Shown here piece after piece: positions 41,209 through 50,287 of a DNA stretch of 64,000 bases (positions are counted from its first letter, which is position 1; every line of letters starts with the position of its first letter). The translations under genes were made by a program, and so were the position numbers. Under the pieces are notes generated by a model that did not search any database, had not been told where the DNA came from, and was given only the letters and a program-made list of their open reading frames with translations. The DNA is from Fictibacillus norfolkensis (GTDB lineage Bacteria; Bacillota; Bacilli; Bacillales; Fictibacillaceae), in NCBI RefSeq assembly GCF_014836645.1, contig NZ_JACSQM010000005.1, positions 62,001-126,000 of the forward strand, read 5' to 3'.

Positions 41209-42111
41209 TTAATTTTTAATTATATAATTAGGATTTCCACGCTTAAGAGTATTGTCTTTTTGGCTGTGCGCATTTTCTTTTTGTATGTAATTATCATTAA
41301 GTATAACTGTGTATTGACCAGGCGGAAGACCATCCATTTTTTCTATATCCGCTTCAAGCTTATCGAAAATCTTTTGATCAGGTTCTTTGTTTTCTTCTTT
41401 CATAAATAATTCAATTACAATATTGTAATTTTCCGGATCAAAGATTAAAGACTGAGATTTTTGTTGATACACTTCCTTTTTTGTTTCAGGGTTACTTAAA
41501 TATTGATCTAAGTATGGATTAAGGCTGTCTCCATAAGTAATAATGTAATAATAAGGTGTTGTATAACCTGTTGAAGCAGTATTCTTATATGCTTCTTCTC
41601 TAAGTCCAACAACAGGATGTTTCTTAACAAATTCATTTAAATAATTATTGAGATTATTTATTTTCTTCTCATGAATTAAAGCATAAATACCACTTTCAAT
41701 ATCGCCTTCCACTTCACGTTCTTGGGTCCAAATACCATCTGGTCGTACGTTTTCTTGGGTATCGATTGGGATAACAACGAATGTCTGAAAATGTGGCTCT
41801 CCAATGGATTCCACATATACAGTAGCACCGTCTTTATTCCCCACAATGTTGTTAACCTTCACTTTTGTTTTATATTTTTTGAGGAAAAACTCTTCCGTTC
41901 CTGAAATCACTTTCTCTCTGCTAGCTTCAGCAATTTTGTCGTTTTTATCACCGTTCGGCAATCTGAACTCATTACCCTTGTAATCCTGCACACGAACATA
42001 AGGACTTTTTTCTTTTTCCACTTTTTCTGTTGCTCCTTTCAAACAGCCCCCAAGCAGCATGATGCCAATAAGAGAAGCTGTAATCATTCCCATCTTTTTT
42101 GTGTGTAACAT
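41209..42111 (-). CDS. DUF1672-family lipoprotein, probable second immunity protein
   Basis: 300 residues; ATG at 42111 with GGGAGG upstream; signal peptide nearly identical to copy 1, lipobox LGGC. Body: VQDYKGNEFRLPNGDKNDKIAEASR, IVGNKDGATVYVES, FVVIPID, KHPVVGLREEA, ILNDN. About the same length as copy 1 but clearly diverged in the middle (residues 150-250) and more AT-rich there. May protect against a related lipase from another strain. Confidence 0.82.
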   Translation of the reverse strand: MLHTKKMGMITASLIGIMLLGGCLKGATEKVEKEKSPYVRVQDYKGNEFRLPNGDKNDKIAEASREKVISGTEEFFLKKYKTKVKVNNIVGNKDGATVYVESIGEPHFQTFVVIPIDTQENVRPDGIWTQEREVEGDIESGIYALIHEKKINNLNNYLNEFVKKHPVVGLREEAYKNTASTGYTTPYYYIITYGDSLNPYLDQYLSNPETKKEVYQQKSQSLIFDPENYNIVIELFMKEENKEPDQKIFDKLEADIEKMDGLPPGQYTVILNDNYIQKENAHSQKDNTLKRGNPNYIIKN

Positions 42112-42218
42112 ATGTGTGAACCTCCCTGCTTGGTGAGAAATATGATATCAAATATACGTCCTATATTATTGTACAGTTACACATTATTACCTGCCGCTTA
42201 ATATATACCCATAAAAAG

Positions 42219-42247
42219 TAAAAAACAACATCAAATGGCTGATGTTG
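42219..42247 (-). terminator. terminator after the membrane protein gene
   Basis: Same hairpin (CAACATCA/TGATGTTG, 42226-42247) and T run as at 41116-41145, here 50 bp past the stop at 42297. Confidence 0.75.
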
Positions 42248-42296
42248 TACAAGGATCCCCTATGCTCCCTTTTACTACAAGTCTTTTACTAGATAC

Positions 42297-43247
42297 TTAC
42301 TCTGCTAGTTTAGAACACATACTCTTTGCAGCATTTGGATTGTCGCACTCTATGATATTATTCATTGAATCAAGAGTGAGATAAAGAAACTCTTCCTCGT
42401 AATAGATTTGAAGGTAATACCCCTCTTCTCTTTTGGGCAGCCATTCTACAAATTCTAGTACTTTTTTAGATGAAGGCTGAGTATCTTCTTTTTTCATAAT
42501 TGCAAGGCTTAGCGTATAACCATTTTCAAATGAACGAACAGGATCAAAGAGAAACTCTGGCTTCTCTTTCTTTATTTCTTTGTATAATTGATATAATTCT
42601 TTATCTTGTTCAAAACTATGGTGAACTTGTTTTTGAATTGTAGTTATTATAAAAACGGAAGGCAGCGTAACTACTGCTATTGAAACACCCATTATGATGG
42701 ATTTAATCCATGTCTCTGTTTTTAAACATTTCAGCCCAACTATAATAATAATTACTGCTCCTATAAGGATTGCTGTGTATAAGTTCCATAAATAACCAAA
42801 ACTAAGATCACTGCTACGATTAAATTTTGATTCTAGCCAAATACCATTGCTTATAAATACAACCAATACAGCTAAACTATATAAGACTTCCTTTGTCTTA
42901 TTGTTCTTAAGCAATAAATAAAAAATGGCATAGAACAATGCCACGATATTTCCTAAGAGAGGAAAAATCGAGTGAGTTATTGAACCTCCCAAAGCGTGCA
43001 GCACAATGAACAAAATATAATATAGATATTTATGGTCAATCTTAATTAATTTTAATAGCCACTCAATAAAAATGGAAATTATACTCCCATAGACAAGCGT
43101 AATGATAAATCCTACTATCCCAAGCCAAAATGCTATAGCTATAATTTCTCCAACATTACCATCTTTCAGAATGCTAGAGATTAAATAAACTAAGAAAACA
43201 CCCATAGATGCCATAGCTGATATGATTCTCGTAACTATCCCGCTCAA
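42297..43247 (-). CDS. multi-pass membrane protein, unknown, next to the lipase module
   Basis: 316 residues from the TTG at 43247, which has AAGGTG 6 bp upstream; a GTG three codons earlier sits on top of that site. About seven hydrophobic helices in residues 1-215, then a hydrophilic C-terminal domain of about 100 residues (FEQDKELYQLYKEIKKEKPEF, then REEGYYLQIYYEEEFLYL). I do not recognise a family. Low GC. Its terminator shares the duplicated sequence found between the lipoprotein genes. A role with the lipase module is possible only by position. Confidence 0.6.
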   Translation of the reverse strand: MSGIVTRIISAMASMGVFLVYLISSILKDGNVGEIIAIAFWLGIVGFIITLVYGSIISIFIEWLLKLIKIDHKYLYYILFIVLHALGGSITHSIFPLLGNIVALFYAIFYLLLKNNKTKEVLYSLAVLVVFISNGIWLESKFNRSSDLSFGYLWNLYTAILIGAVIIIIVGLKCLKTETWIKSIIMGVSIAVVTLPSVFIITTIQKQVHHSFEQDKELYQLYKEIKKEKPEFLFDPVRSFENGYTLSLAIMKKEDTQPSSKKVLEFVEWLPKREEGYYLQIYYEEEFLYLTLDSMNNIIECDNPNAAKSMCSKLAE

Positions 43248-43334
43248 AATTCTCACCTTCCAGCTTTTTCTCCTTCCATTTTAATCCTATCGTATAATCA
43301 CAGTAAATAATGAGTTAAATTATCCTCAATTTAA

Positions 43335-43366
43335 TAAAAAAAGCCTATCTCATCCTGAGAAGGCTT
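43335..43366 (-). terminator. terminator of the sugar-acid operon
   Basis: AAGCCT/AGGCTT with an inner CTCA/TGAG helix and eight minus-strand A-to-T bases; 122 bp past the RraA-like stop. The intervening 43367-43487 shows no gene. Confidence 0.7.
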
Positions 43367-43487
43367 CAATATCTATTCTTTTCTTACCGTCATCTTGAAC
43401 TGAACACTTACAGGAGTCAGATAGATTATAATTATTTGAAAGATATTTAAAATGAACCGCGAGAATCGTCCCGTGCTTCACTTCCTA

Positions 43488-44165
43488 TCATAACCGACCA
43501 AACTGCGCCAATAGTTCGTCTGCTGTTTTTCCTTTTAATATCTCATTTCTTGCCGCCTCTTCAACCGCTGCCTGGTTTTTTGCTTTTATATAAACTTCTT
43601 CTAGATCGTCATGCGGAACGACAGTTACTCCAATTTCATCCCCTACAATTAGATCTCCAGGTTTTACAACTACTCCGCCACAAACGATTGTTGTGTTAAA
43701 TTCAAACGGTTCTGTTCTTTGGGAGCCTGGGGAGTGTGTTGAACGGGGACTAACAGATTTAGAAATAACTGGAACGTCCAGCAATCGAGCTTCGTCTGTA
43801 TCACGCACGGATCCATCTACGATGATGCCTGCTACACCTGCAGCTTTACAAAGTCCGCACATTAATCCGCCGAGCACCGAGGTCTCCGTCTCTCCGAATG
43901 CATCTACCACTAACACATCACCTTCTTGAATATGGTTGAATACCTCTAGGTAATCAATCAAGTCACCCGGCGTTAATTTCACTGTGAAAGCGGGACCAAT
44001 AATTTTTTTATTTACAGATCTTGGTTTCATATCGCTTCGCATGATCTGATTACGTTCCTGTGCATCCCCTACCACACAAGAAAGGCTTAATACTCGTTCC
44101 ATGTCCTTAAACTTGTTAATAAGGACTTGGTTCACTTCTGGTCTTGGATGAATAACTTTTTTCAT
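43488..44165 (-). CDS. RraA-like / HMG-CHA aldolase family protein
   Basis: 225 residues; ATG at 44165 after AAAGGAG. Family motifs: PAFTVKLTPGDLIDYLEVF, GDVLVVDAFGETETSVLGGLMC, GIIVDGSVRDTDEARLLDVPV, and VKPGDLIVGDEIGVTVVP. The G-x-x-R-D-type metal site (D-G-S-V-R-D) is intact, so it should be an active class II 4-hydroxy-2-oxoacid aldolase or oxaloacetate decarboxylase, not the RNase E inhibitor for which the family was named. Last gene of the operon, 168 bp after the KDPG aldolase gene, a wider gap than elsewhere in the operon. Confidence 0.82.
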   Translation of the reverse strand: MKKVIHPRPEVNQVLINKFKDMERVLSLSCVVGDAQERNQIMRSDMKPRSVNKKIIGPAFTVKLTPGDLIDYLEVFNHIQEGDVLVVDAFGETETSVLGGLMCGLCKAAGVAGIIVDGSVRDTDEARLLDVPVISKSVSPRSTHSPGSQRTEPFEFNTTIVCGGVVVKPGDLIVGDEIGVTVVPHDDLEEVYIKAKNQAAVEEAARNEILKGKTADELLAQFGRL

Positions 44166-44333
44166 TACCAGCACTCCTTTTCCTTTTCCGTAAATGATTG
44201 AACAGACGCCCGCTTCGAGTGAAAAAAGCCGCAAATTCCAGCATAAGCTCCTTTTGATCGCGACCCATTTTCAGGTATATATGGTTTAGGCTTTTTATCT
44301 TAACCAATGTTCTTTGGATTATGAAACACGACA

Positions 44334-44990
44334 CTACGCACTCCAAACTCCTTGTTCTTTCGCTTTCCAGCACTCACTCATAAACGCTTGAGCTCGTTCT
44401 TTCAAACTTGCTAAACTCTCTTGATCTATTTTTTGGGATGCGCCAACGAGTGAACTCCCTGCACCAATGGCTACAGCACCAGCTTGTAAGAAATCAAATG
44501 CATTCTCAACGTTTATTCCGCCAGTCGGGATTAGTGGTATGTAAGGAAGCGGACCATTCATGTCTTTTAAAAAGCCAGGTCCTAGAGCGGTAGCTGGGAA
44601 TACCTTCACAAAATCAGCACCGTTTTCATATGCCGTCAAAATTTCTGTTGGAGTATAAGCCCCTGGAATACTAACAGCACCTAACTGTTTAGTCATTTCA
44701 ATCGTCTGAAGATTTAGCGATGGAGAAATAATGAAGCTCGCCCCTGCTGAAATAGCTGCCCGTGCAGAATCCTCATTCAAAACGGTCCCCGCTCCAATAC
44801 AAATCTCTTTGTCGAACTCATTTTCAAGGAGGGCAATCGACTTCATTGAATCTGGATGGTTTAGCGTTACTTCGACTGCTTTTATTCCACCTTCATACAA
44901 CGCTTGCACGATAGGCACTACTCGATCACTATCTATTCCTCGCAAGATAGCAATCACGCCGCATCTACGTAAAACATCTACCGTCTCCAT
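44334..44990 (-). CDS. eda: 2-dehydro-3-deoxyphosphogluconate (KDPG/KHG) aldolase
   Basis: 218 residues; ATG at 44990 after AGGAGG. Class I aldolase: GVIAILRG, AVEVTLNHPDS, CIGAGTVLNEDSA, SPSLN, and the Schiff-base lysine in DFVKVFPATALGPGFL, then PTGGINVEN. Splits KDPG into pyruvate and glyceraldehyde-3-phosphate. Follows KDG kinase by 12 bp, giving the last two steps of KDG breakdown. The motifs leave little doubt. Confidence 0.94.
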   Translation of the reverse strand: METVDVLRRCGVIAILRGIDSDRVVPIVQALYEGGIKAVEVTLNHPDSMKSIALLENEFDKEICIGAGTVLNEDSARAAISAGASFIISPSLNLQTIEMTKQLGAVSIPGAYTPTEILTAYENGADFVKVFPATALGPGFLKDMNGPLPYIPLIPTGGINVENAFDFLQAGAVAIGAGSSLVGASQKIDQESLASLKERAQAFMSECWKAKEQGVWSA

Positions 44991-45002
44991 ATATCTTTCC
45001 TC

Positions 45003-45953
45003 CTATCTTAAAACATCTTCCTGTTGTGACAGCAGTGAGAGTAAGCTTTGCTGATCAGGGAGTCCTTCTACATCCCCATTTGCCATCGTAACAGCAGCAC
45101 CAACCACACATCCTTTGTATACAGCATCATAGATTGACTTTTGTTCAAGTAAACCAGAGAGAAATCCGGCAGCGAAACCATCTCCTGCTCCAACAGGGTC
45201 TACTACTTGCTTAACGTCATACGCTGGAACATATCCTTTATTTTCATCTGATAAATAATAAGCCCCCTCTTCTCCTAACTTTAATACCACAAGGGAAGAA
45301 CCATTCTTTAAAAATCGTTTGGCCATTACTTCTTTTTCACATTCACCAAACAAGAATTCGCCTTCACTTACCCCAGGCAGCACGATGTCCGCATAGGATG
45401 AGAGTTCGACCAGTAATCGTTTCGCTTCGTTTTCATCTTTCCAGAGCTTTCTTCTTAAGTTGGGATCGAATACAATCTTGACACCATTTTTCTTTGCGAT
45501 CCTTATCGCTTCCCAAACGGTATCTCGACATGACTCGCTGAGTGCAGGTGTTATCCCTGTAAGATGGAGATATTTAGCACTTGCGATGTATTCTTCGTTC
45601 AAGTCTTGAACAGACATTCTACTAGCCGCAGAGTTTTGACGGTAATAATAGACTCGTATTTCTTCTGGCCGAAGCAATTCTTTGAAATAAATACCGGTCG
45701 GTGCCGAATCATCCTGAATGACTTGGCTAACATCCACTCCCTCTCCGCGGAGAAAGGAAATGATCTCTGTTCCAAATTCATCCTCACCTACTCGGCTACC
45801 CCAGCCAACCTTGTGTCCTAACCGTGAAAGACCGATCGCCACATTTGACTCAGCTCCTGCGATTCCCTTCTGAAAGGTATGAGCATGCCTTAAATAGCCT
45901 GTCCTTATCGGTGAGAATACCATCATGGACTCCCCAATCGTTACAACGTCCAT
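45003..45953 (-). CDS. kdgK: 2-dehydro-3-deoxygluconate kinase (PfkB family)
   Basis: 316 residues; ATG at 45953 after GGAGG. PfkB motifs: GIAGAESNVAIGLSRLG near the N-terminus and the catalytic DPVGAGDGFAAGFLSGLL near residue 250. The RVYYYRQNSAASRM stretch, which contacts KDG in known kinases, favours KdgK over fructokinase. One base separates it from the GntR/FCD regulator, upstream; KDPG aldolase follows, so it makes KDPG for that enzyme. Confidence 0.92.
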   Translation of the reverse strand: MDVVTIGESMMVFSPIRTGYLRHAHTFQKGIAGAESNVAIGLSRLGHKVGWGSRVGEDEFGTEIISFLRGEGVDVSQVIQDDSAPTGIYFKELLRPEEIRVYYYRQNSAASRMSVQDLNEEYIASAKYLHLTGITPALSESCRDTVWEAIRIAKKNGVKIVFDPNLRRKLWKDENEAKRLLVELSSYADIVLPGVSEGEFLFGECEKEVMAKRFLKNGSSLVVLKLGEEGAYYLSDENKGYVPAYDVKQVVDPVGAGDGFAAGFLSGLLEQKSIYDAVYKGCVVGAAVTMANGDVEGLPDQQSLLSLLSQQEDVLR

Positions 45954-45954
45954 A

Positions 45955-46632
45955 TCAATCCTCCATTTTAGTATGTTGTAGAAAATCTTGTAGAATATCA
46001 TGTTTTACTTCATCGATATGCGCTCCCATAATTTGAATTGCTTCCTCTACCCTTCCATCATGCATAGCTTTTATGAGTTTTCGGTGCATCTCGTTTGCTT
46101 GTAATGGCCTGTCCACATTAATCGTCATAATGACTCCGAACCACTTTATCTGAACTTCCAGTGAGTTCATGATCGTGAGAAGACGACTGTTGTCAGCATT
46201 CACGATCAACAGCTTGTGCAGATTCCGATCAGATTGAAAAAAAGTTTCCACGTTTCCTCTGTTAAGTTCTGCCTCGACTTCGTCTGTCTCATCTAGTAAA
46301 CTCTTATACGTTTCCTTTGAAAGATGTTGAGCAGATAATTTAACAGCCAGGCATTCTAATGGTTTACGCACATCATAAATTTCCTCAATATCCTTTGGGC
46401 GAGGAACGCTTACGAAAGTTCCAGAACGCGGTTTCACTTCAATCAACTTATCATGCTGAAGTCGATTAATGGCATCACGTAGCGGTGTCCTGCTTACACC
46501 GAGTTCTGAGATCAGTTCTTCGTAATCAATCCTCGATCCTGGCTTTAATTCGTTATTTATAATTTTATCTCGTACGTACATATACACTCTTTCATGTAAG
46601 TTCAAATTATCAAAGAAAGGCTTGTTTTCCAT
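45955..46632 (-). CDS. GntR-family regulator, FadR/FCD subfamily
   Basis: 225 residues; ATG at 46632 after GAGGG. Winged helix at residues 12-75 (LHERVYMYVRDKIINNELKPG, GVSRTPLRDAINRL, GTFVSV), then a helical FCD ligand domain (metal-binding residues in DRNLHKLLI and AHIDEVKHD). Encoded inside the sugar-acid operon; the perfect 24-bp palindrome at 51101 before the first gene is its probable operator. A candidate promoter of its own lies at 46665-46693. Confidence 0.9.
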   Translation of the reverse strand: MENKPFFDNLNLHERVYMYVRDKIINNELKPGSRIDYEELISELGVSRTPLRDAINRLQHDKLIEVKPRSGTFVSVPRPKDIEEIYDVRKPLECLAVKLSAQHLSKETYKSLLDETDEVEAELNRGNVETFFQSDRNLHKLLIVNADNSRLLTIMNSLEVQIKWFGVIMTINVDRPLQANEMHRKLIKAMHDGRVEEAIQIMGAHIDEVKHDILQDFLQHTKMED

Positions 46633-46664
46633 GTTACATCCCTCAATATCTATGATTTACTCCT

Positions 46665-46693
46665 ATTCTACTATCCAGCATACTTTTTTCCAA
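46665..46693 (-). promoter_or_regulatory. possible internal promoter before the GntR/FCD gene
   Basis: TTGGAA (46688-46693), 17-bp spacer, TAGAAT (46665-46670) in the 69-bp gap after tctA. Confidence 0.35.
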
Positions 46694-46701
46694 AGTTTGG
46701 A

Positions 46702-48213
46702 CTATAATCTAACACTTTCATCCTTTGAATCTTTATTTGTCTGCCAGATTTTCTTAATAATAGGTGTCAGCAAGGTCAGCAAAGATAATAGTAGAAGAAC
46801 GAGTGTGATTGGACGGGTATAAAAAATATCATAGTTTCCGTTTGAAAGTGTCAGTGCTCTCCTAAACTGGCTTTCTACCATGGGACCAAGGATAATAGCC
46901 AGTACAACCGGTGACGCCGGGAAGTCAAACTTCTGCATAAAGTAGCCAATGATACCCGCTACAAGCATAATTAATACATCAAAAAGATTATTGTTGATTG
47001 CATATGATCCAACAACACATAGCATGAGAATAACCGGTGTTAAGATAGCTTTTGGAATCTCGACCACTTTGGCAAAGTAACGGGCTGCAAATAAACCAAT
47101 AATAAGCATCGCAACATAACAGATTATCATTCCGCTGAACAAGGTATACACAAGATCGCCATTATCTTTAAATAACATTGGGCCGGGCTGTAGACCTTGA
47201 ACCATAAGAGCTCCCAGCATGACTGCCGTAACAGAATCCCCAGGTATACCTAATGTTAATAATGGAACGAGCGCTCCCCCGGTACATGCATTTGCACCTG
47301 ATTCACATGCAGCGACTGCCTCCAGACTGCCTTCTCCGTACTCTTCTTTATTCTTACTAAAACGTTTCGCTTCATTGTAAGAAACGAAAGCAGCAATATC
47401 AGCTCCTGCACCTGGTATAATACCGATAAACGTTCCGAGTCCTGTCGAACGCAATATAGAAGGCCAAATTTTCTTTACATCTGCTTTTGAAATCATGAAA
47501 CGCTGAATCTTTGTTTTCACTTTTTCAGTAATATTCATTTCTTCTAACGACTTAAAAGCTTCTGACGCTGCAAACAGTCCGATCATCACTGGTATGAATG
47601 GAATGCCGTTCATAATATCTGTAATTCCGCCTGTAAATCGAGGGAATCCCTGAATCGGATCAAGTCCAACTGTTGCAACTAGAAGCCCTGCCGTGCCGGC
47701 TATTAACCCTTTGATTAAAGAAGTACCAGAAATACTTGCAATGATACTTATCCCGAACAGGGCAAGAGCGAAGGATTCAGGTGCACTGAACTTCAAAGCA
47801 AAGTTTGCTAGAATTGGTGCAAGAAACATAAGGATGAGTATACTGATCGTTCCGCCTGTGAATGAAGATATTGTTGCGACAGTAAGTGCTTTGCCCGCCA
47901 TCCCCTTTTTCGTTAAAGCATAACCATCAATCGCAGTGGCTGCTGCTGCGGGTGTGCCTGGCGTTCTTAACAATATGGCCGTGATCGAACCTCCGTAGAT
48001 TCCACCAAAATAAACCCCTGATAATAAAAGCAATCCTGCTACCGGTTCCATTCCAAAAGTGATAGGAAGCAACAAAGCAACCCCCATTGTGGCTGTCAAT
48101 CCCGGCAGAGCACCTACCACAATTCCTACTACAACTCCAAGAACCGCAAGCAGGAGTACTGTTGGCTGTGTGAAAATATTTACAATTCCTTGTGAGAATA
48201 GATCAAGCATCAT
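46702..48213 (-). CDS. tripartite tricarboxylate transporter, large permease TctA
   Basis: About 503 residues; ATG at 48213 lies 5 bp after GGAGGTG. Typical TctA stretches: GALPGLTATMGVALLLPITFGM, LLLSGVYFGGIYGGSITAILLRTPGTPAAAATAIDGY, and IPGAGADIAAFVSYNEAKRFSK. About 11-12 helices. Together with TctB and the lipoprotein TctC it forms a secondary importer; in this operon the cargo is presumably a sugar acid or keto acid, not citrate. Confidence 0.93.
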   Translation of the reverse strand: MMLDLFSQGIVNIFTQPTVLLLAVLGVVVGIVVGALPGLTATMGVALLLPITFGMEPVAGLLLLSGVYFGGIYGGSITAILLRTPGTPAAAATAIDGYALTKKGMAGKALTVATISSFTGGTISILILMFLAPILANFALKFSAPESFALALFGISIIASISGTSLIKGLIAGTAGLLVATVGLDPIQGFPRFTGGITDIMNGIPFIPVMIGLFAASEAFKSLEEMNITEKVKTKIQRFMISKADVKKIWPSILRSTGLGTFIGIIPGAGADIAAFVSYNEAKRFSKNKEEYGEGSLEAVAACESGANACTGGALVPLLTLGIPGDSVTAVMLGALMVQGLQPGPMLFKDNGDLVYTLFSGMIICYVAMLIIGLFAARYFAKVVEIPKAILTPVILMLCVVGSYAINNNLFDVLIMLVAGIIGYFMQKFDFPASPVVLAIILGPMVESQFRRALTLSNGNYDIFYTRPITLVLLLLSLLTLLTPIIKKIWQTNKDSKDESVRL

Positions 48214-48234
48214 CCCCACCTCCATTCTGCTGCA

Positions 48235-48687
48235 TTATGAAAAGAAGACTCCACTTGGGAGGGGTACCTGTAATAACATAGCGAAGCATGCGTAAATGAT
48301 TCCCGTAATCAACAATGACCAGAAAACAACTTGTACGATTCTTCTGTAATTAAATATCCACATCATAGCCGCAAGGAAAATAGGTGTAGCAGCAACGTAT
48401 CCAAGATAAATCAGCAAGATAAAGTAAATAAACGTAAGTGCCATCCCAAAGACGACTTTTTTCCATTCTGATTTCCCTGCTGTACGAGTTTCCACCGATT
48501 TATTTTTGATTGAAGTAAGAATTAACAGTAACGATAAAAAGATTAATAATGAGGATAGAATGACCGGAAAGAAACTTGCTCCTACATCAGCCCCTTGAGC
48601 TCCAGGAAAGCTTCTGCTCGTATGAATGATTATCGCCCCTATTACGATAAGAGCGAGAGAAATCGAAATGTCTATTTGTTTAGCCAA
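48235..48687 (-). CDS. tripartite tricarboxylate transporter, small permease TctB
   Basis: 150 residues from a TTG at 48687, 9 bp after GAGGTG; an upstream GTG (48720) would add 11 residues but has no site. Four hydrophobic helices with the family's GADVGASFFPVILSSLLI near the start and a cytoplasmic loop (TSIKNKSVETRTAGKSEWKK). Lies 21 bp before tctA. Confidence 0.85.
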   Translation of the reverse strand: MAKQIDISISLALIVIGAIIIHTSRSFPGAQGADVGASFFPVILSSLLIFLSLLLILTSIKNKSVETRTAGKSEWKKVVFGMALTFIYFILLIYLGYVAATPIFLAAMMWIFNYRRIVQVVFWSLLITGIIYACFAMLLQVPLPSGVFFS

Positions 48688-48751
48688 TAATTTTTTCACC
48701 TCGATTAGAAACCAGGTCACATAGTTGAACTCCCATGTGACCCGATTACCT

Positions 48752-49744
48752 TTACTGTTTTAAGTTCAGCTTATCGATTAATTCTTTAAATCGCTTTGAA
48801 TCTTTCGTAATAGTATCAGCAAATCCTGTATCATCCTTATATTCAATACCAAGGTTCAGTTTATCGAGAACATCTTTGAAAGATTGTTCTTCAACCGTTT
48901 TACGAGAAGCCTCTTTCAGGACATCAACTACATCCTGTGGCGTATCTTTTGGGACGGCAATCCCTCTCCAAGTTCCGATCGAGAGGTCAATATCGTTTTC
49001 TTTTAACGTCGGAACATCTTTAAATGCCTCAAGGCGCTCATCCGACATCACCCCAAGCATTCGAAGTTTCCCAGCTGCTACTTGTGAGCTGACCTCTGCC
49101 GGACTTACTGTAACCGCTTCTAAATGGCCACCCAATAAAGATGTTACTGCTGGTGCTGCCCCTTCAAAAGGGATATGGCTGAACTTCACTCCAGTCTCCT
49201 CACCTAATGCGGCTGCGGAAAGGTGCCAGATCGAACCACTTCCTGCATTACCAATACGAACCTTCTCGGGATTTTCTTTTGCGTATTTTAGAAATTCATC
49301 GAGTGTTTTCCAAGGAGAGTCTGCGGCAACGGTAACAGCTGATGGATCAGCATTCAATTGTGCAACGGGCTTTAAGTCATCCGATTGAAAGGAAGCTAGT
49401 CCTAGATTCGGCAGAATAGCTAGTTCAACCGTTACGAGCGAAGCTTTATAGCCATCAGGTTTTGCATTAGCACCTTCAGCTAGACCAATCGCGCCTCCTC
49501 CTCCCGTTTTATTCACTACACCGATCGGTTTTGGCAAGTGTTTCTTTGCCGCATCTGCAAAGGCTCTTGCTACGGCATCCGTACCACCACCAGCTGAAAA
49601 AGGAACGATTAGTTCAATCTGTTTCTTAGGAAAATCTGATGCACCCTTAGACCCAGAACTTGCAGAATCTGTTCCTGCGCTGCAACCGATTAAACCTACT
49701 GCCAATACAGATGCCAATAATCCTCCAACCCATTTTTTCTTCAC
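48752..49744 (-). CDS. tripartite tricarboxylate transporter, substrate-binding lipoprotein TctC
   Basis: 330 residues; GTG at 49744 after AAAGGAGG. Lipobox LIGC. Bug/TctC motifs: QIELIVPFSAGGGTDAVARAFAD, VVNKTGGGGAIG, GNAGSGSIWHLSAAALGEETGVKFSHIPFEGAAPAVTSLLGGHLEA split over residues 140-200, and GVMSDERL. Ligand not readable from sequence; family members bind dicarboxylates, aromatic acids and others. Confidence 0.93.
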   Translation of the reverse strand: MKKKWVGGLLASVLAVGLIGCSAGTDSASSGSKGASDFPKKQIELIVPFSAGGGTDAVARAFADAAKKHLPKPIGVVNKTGGGGAIGLAEGANAKPDGYKASLVTVELAILPNLGLASFQSDDLKPVAQLNADPSAVTVAADSPWKTLDEFLKYAKENPEKVRIGNAGSGSIWHLSAAALGEETGVKFSHIPFEGAAPAVTSLLGGHLEAVTVSPAEVSSQVAAGKLRMLGVMSDERLEAFKDVPTLKENDIDLSIGTWRGIAVPKDTPQDVVDVLKEASRKTVEEQSFKDVLDKLNLGIEYKDDTGFADTITKDSKRFKELIDKLNLKQ

Positions 49745-49777
49745 AAGAATCCTCCTTTGATTGATTTATTCAACACT

Positions 49778-50257
49778 TTAAAACCTTAAGTTTTCAACGG
49801 GAATATTGTGTTCTTCACAATAGTTGTAGTAAAGGTTCATCTTACTGAATACATCATCTTGGTGAACGACCTGATCCTTATCATCCAAATATTGAATAAT
49901 TCCTTCGAGTATGAAAAGAGTGATCATCTCTTCCTCACCGTCGACCACAAGAGTGTGTATGTCCCCTGGTGGCTCATAGACAAATGTGCCTGGTTTTGCA
50001 ACCCAGTCACGCTCCAAATAACGCCATGTTCCTTGGATTGTATAAGCCATTACTTTTCCGCCTGAGTGACGGTGTCTGTTCACTGCACCGCCTGGCTTCA
50101 CTTTAAGAAGATTGATCCAGCTTCCCGTCGTTAGATCAAATCGAACGGGTTTAAACCATACACGATCTGATTGCGGAATCCACGGAATACTCTCGATATC
50201 TATGGCCTGATCATCCAACTGGAATTGCTCGGTAAACTTATTTAAATCTGTAATCAT
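49778..50257 (-). CDS. cupin-fold protein resembling 2,4'-dihydroxyacetophenone dioxygenase
   Basis: 159 residues; ATG at 50257 after AAGGAGG. Single cupin: metal motif 1 HRHSGGKVMAYTIQGTWRY (two His and later Glu/Thr), motif 2 with GDIHTLVVDGEEE. The WVPQSD-like start (IPWIPQSDRVWFKPVRFD) and C-terminal YYNYCEEHNIP are shared with proteins named DHAD- or acetylacetone-dioxygenase-like cupins. In a sugar-acid operon an isomerase or mutarotase role is as likely as oxygenase; function unassigned. Confidence 0.75.
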   Translation of the reverse strand: MITDLNKFTEQFQLDDQAIDIESIPWIPQSDRVWFKPVRFDLTTGSWINLLKVKPGGAVNRHRHSGGKVMAYTIQGTWRYLERDWVAKPGTFVYEPPGDIHTLVVDGEEEMITLFILEGIIQYLDDKDQVVHQDDVFSKMNLYYNYCEEHNIPVENLRF

Positions 50258-50287
50258 TGTATTTCCTCCTTAGGTTTGTTGTTTTCC

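Larger units (their letters stand above)
40106..42247 (-). repeat. tandem duplication covering lipoprotein gene, leader and upstream terminator
   Basis: The two lipoprotein genes and about 135 bp before each (41009-41145 and 42112-42247) align almost base for base, including the ribosome site, the leader ATTATTACCTGCC and the CAACATCA terminator hairpin. Unit length is about 1.1 kb. Leaders and the first 22 codons are nearly identical while the coding bodies have diverged, which points to duplication followed by divergence of the binding part. Confidence 0.8.

Noticed and set aside
44116..44373. open frame of 85 codons between the RraA-like and aldolase genes
   Set aside because: It overlaps both neighbours, has no convincing composition, and its product resembles no protein family.
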